Origin: Actinomycetes bacterium | GTDB taxonomy: Bacteria; Actinomycetota; Actinomycetes; Propionibacteriales; Propionibacteriaceae | Length of the DNA stretch: 6,224 nucleotides | NCBI GenBank assembly: GCA_009785885.1 | Contig: WQUE01000086.1 | Coordinates: 1-6,224 of the forward strand | Reading direction: 5' to 3' | Part shown: positions 5,479-6,224 of the stretch, in pieces | How positions within the stretch are numbered: the stretch's first letter is position 1 | How the letters are laid out: every line of letters starts with the position of its first letter | Notes under the pieces: model-generated | Databases searched by the model: none | What the model saw: the letters and a program-made list of their open reading frames with translations, nothing else | What the model was told of the DNA's origin: nothing | Position numbers and translations under genes: made by a program

Positions 5479-5545
5479 ACTTCTCGCTTTACGAGAACTC
5501 GACTTCTCGCTTTACGAGAACTACACTTCTCACGTTGCGCCCCTC
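5479..5545. repeat. Tandem 23-bp palindromic repeats upstream of the DUF4143-type ATPase gene
   Basis: Two copies of the 17-bp palindrome TTCTCG-CTTTA-CGAGAA lie at 5481-5497 and 5504-5520, identical over 21 bp with flanking AC and CT. A third unit starts in register at 5525: ACTTCTC is kept at 5525-5531, but its right arm has decayed. The period is exactly 23 bp, about two helical turns, so dimers bound to each copy would sit on nearly the same face of the DNA. The array ends about 30 bp before the ATPase start and lies in the 167-bp divergent region between the hypothetical gene and the ATPase. It reads as a multi-site operator or binding array; the binding protein is unknown and might be the ATPase itself. 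Confidence 0.8.
5522..5527 (+). promoter_or_regulatory. Candidate -10 box of the ATPase gene
   Basis: TACACT lies 48 nt before ATG 5576, with a poor -35 candidate TCGACT (5499-5504) at 17 bp. If correct, the second palindrome (5504-5520) fills the spacer between the two boxes and a bound protein would block the promoter. The weak -35 keeps this tentative. Confidence 0.3.
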
Positions 5546-5575
5546 AGCGCTCCATGAGCCAGGAGATGATCGCGA

Positions 5576-6224
5576 ATGGACACCCCAGGCACCTATCGGC
5601 CGCGTGTCGTCGATGTGGCCATCGACGCTCTCCTGCGCACCATGGGCGCAGTACTCATCGAGGGGCCCAAGTGGTGCGGCAAGACGTGGACCGGCCTGCG
5701 GCACGCCCGCTCGGTCGTCTGGGTCGCCGACCCCGCGGACAACTACCTCACCCGGCGGATCGCGCACAGCGACCCGGCCAGCCTGCTGAACGGCGACAAG
5801 CCGCTGCTCCTCGACGAGTGGCAGGACGCACCCGGCCTGTGGGACGCCGTACGCTCTTCCGTCGACGCCTCAGGCGGGGCCGCGGGGCACTACCTCCTCA
5901 CGGGGTCGGCCACGCCTCGCGACACGGCAACCTCGCACTCCGGCACCGGCCGCATCGCCCGCGTCCGCATGTGGCCGATGTCGCTGTGGGAATCTGGACT
6001 CTCGGACGGATCGGTGTCTCTTGGTGAGCTGCTCGACGGGCAGCCTCCCAGGGTCGCACGCGGATCGATGACGGAGGCCGCGATGATCGAGGCCATTCTC
6101 GTCGGCGGGTGGCCGGGAAGCCTGGCACGTCCCGCCGCGGACGTGCTCGGTGTCCCGCGGGCCTATCTCGAGTCCGTCGCCGCTTCGGATGCGTCCCGTC
6201 TCGACGGCGCGCGCCGCGACCCCG
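5576..6224 (+). CDS. AAA_14/DUF4143-type ATPase, N-terminal part (truncated by window end)
   Basis: 216 residues of a predicted P-loop ATPase, open at the window end. It opens with YRPRVVDVAIDALLRTMGAVLIEG, the usual N-terminus of this family. The Walker A loop is GPKWCGKT (30-37; K36, T37), the characteristic PKWCGKT form of DUF4143-linked ATPases. Walker B is LLLDEWQDAP (77-86; D80, E81), followed by the sensor strand HYLLTGSATP (105-114) and GTGRIARVRMWPMSLWESG (123-141), also diagnostic. Residues 197-216 (YLESVAASDASRLDGARRDP) enter the linker before the DUF4143 domain, which is outside the window. All catalytic motifs present are intact. AGGAG (5561-5565) lies 10 nt before ATG 5576; ATGs at 5554 and 5566 are out of frame. 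No partner gene is visible. The cellular role of these solitary ATPases is poorly known. The tandem palindromes just upstream suggest tight control of expression. Confidence 0.92.
   Translation, partial: MDTPGTYRPRVVDVAIDALLRTMGAVLIEGPKWCGKTWTGLRHARSVVWVADPADNYLTRRIAHSDPASLLNGDKPLLLDEWQDAPGLWDAVRSSVDASGGAAGHYLLTGSATPRDTATSHSGTGRIARVRMWPMSLWESGLSDGSVSLGELLDGQPPRVARGSMTEAAMIEAILVGGWPGSLARPAADVLGVPRAYLESVAASDASRLDGARRDP

Noticed and set aside
5479..5545. CRISPR array or plasmid-type origin iterons
   Set aside because: The units are contiguous 23-bp repeats with no variable spacers, and there is no cas gene. Two intact copies with no adjacent replication-initiator gene or AT-rich stretch do not support an origin.
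5119..6027. Plus-strand frame spanning the hypothetical gene and the ATPase, with an internal ATG at 5554
   Set aside because: It is antisense or out of frame to better-supported genes. The ATPase frame from 5576 carries intact Walker A and B motifs, while this frame becomes Arg/His/Pro-rich.

Overview
This window comes from a high-GC Gram-positive bacterium, an actinomycete in the broad sense (Actinomycetota). The composition is strongly GC-rich with a pronounced G/C preference at third codon positions. The partial helicase at the left edge reads like an actinobacterial PcrA/UvrD1. Two genes have a -10-like box placed so that the transcript would begin at or next to the start codon, an arrangement common in this phylum. 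I cannot assign a genus from the sequence.

Layout. The left edge (1-879, minus strand) holds the N-terminal part of a PcrA/UvrD-type DNA helicase, read out of the window. A divergent intergenic region (880-1033) separates it from a plus-strand operon and is rich in dyad symmetry: a GC-rich 9-bp inverted repeat, the 12-bp palindrome TTTCCCGGGAAA, a TGCTTG-N7-CAAGCA dyad lying on the -35 box, and a smaller TTGC-N6-GCAA dyad beside the -10 box. The operon is a MarR-family regulator (1034-1564), a 14-helix DHA2-type drug exporter (1578-3425) and a 12-helix CynX/NimT-type MFS transporter (3422-4681). The genes are packed with a 13-nt gap and then an ATGA overlap. The natural reading is a MarR-controlled efflux operon in which the repressor binds the dyads over its own promoter and is released by a toxic ligand that the transporters then remove. 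The ligand cannot be read from the sequence.

A small PspC-domain membrane protein (4765-5058) follows with its own -10 box and a good ribosome binding site. It converges on a 100-residue acidic protein of unknown function (5106-5408, minus). The two share a long stem-loop (5075-5120) that looks like a bidirectional terminator, and the last codons of the minus-strand gene lie inside its stem.

The right edge (5576-6224, plus, truncated) holds the N-terminal ATPase part of an AAA_14/DUF4143 family protein. Directly upstream are two identical 17-bp palindromes (TTCTCG-CTTTA-CGAGAA) and a decayed third copy on an exact 23-bp period. This tandem dyad array is the most unusual structure in the window and the best lead: it looks like a multi-site operator or protein-binding array dedicated to the ATPase gene. 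I saw no tRNA, rRNA, insertion sequence or CRISPR array, and no recognisable multi-gene defence system. The most specific novel-system candidate is the ATPase together with its palindrome array.
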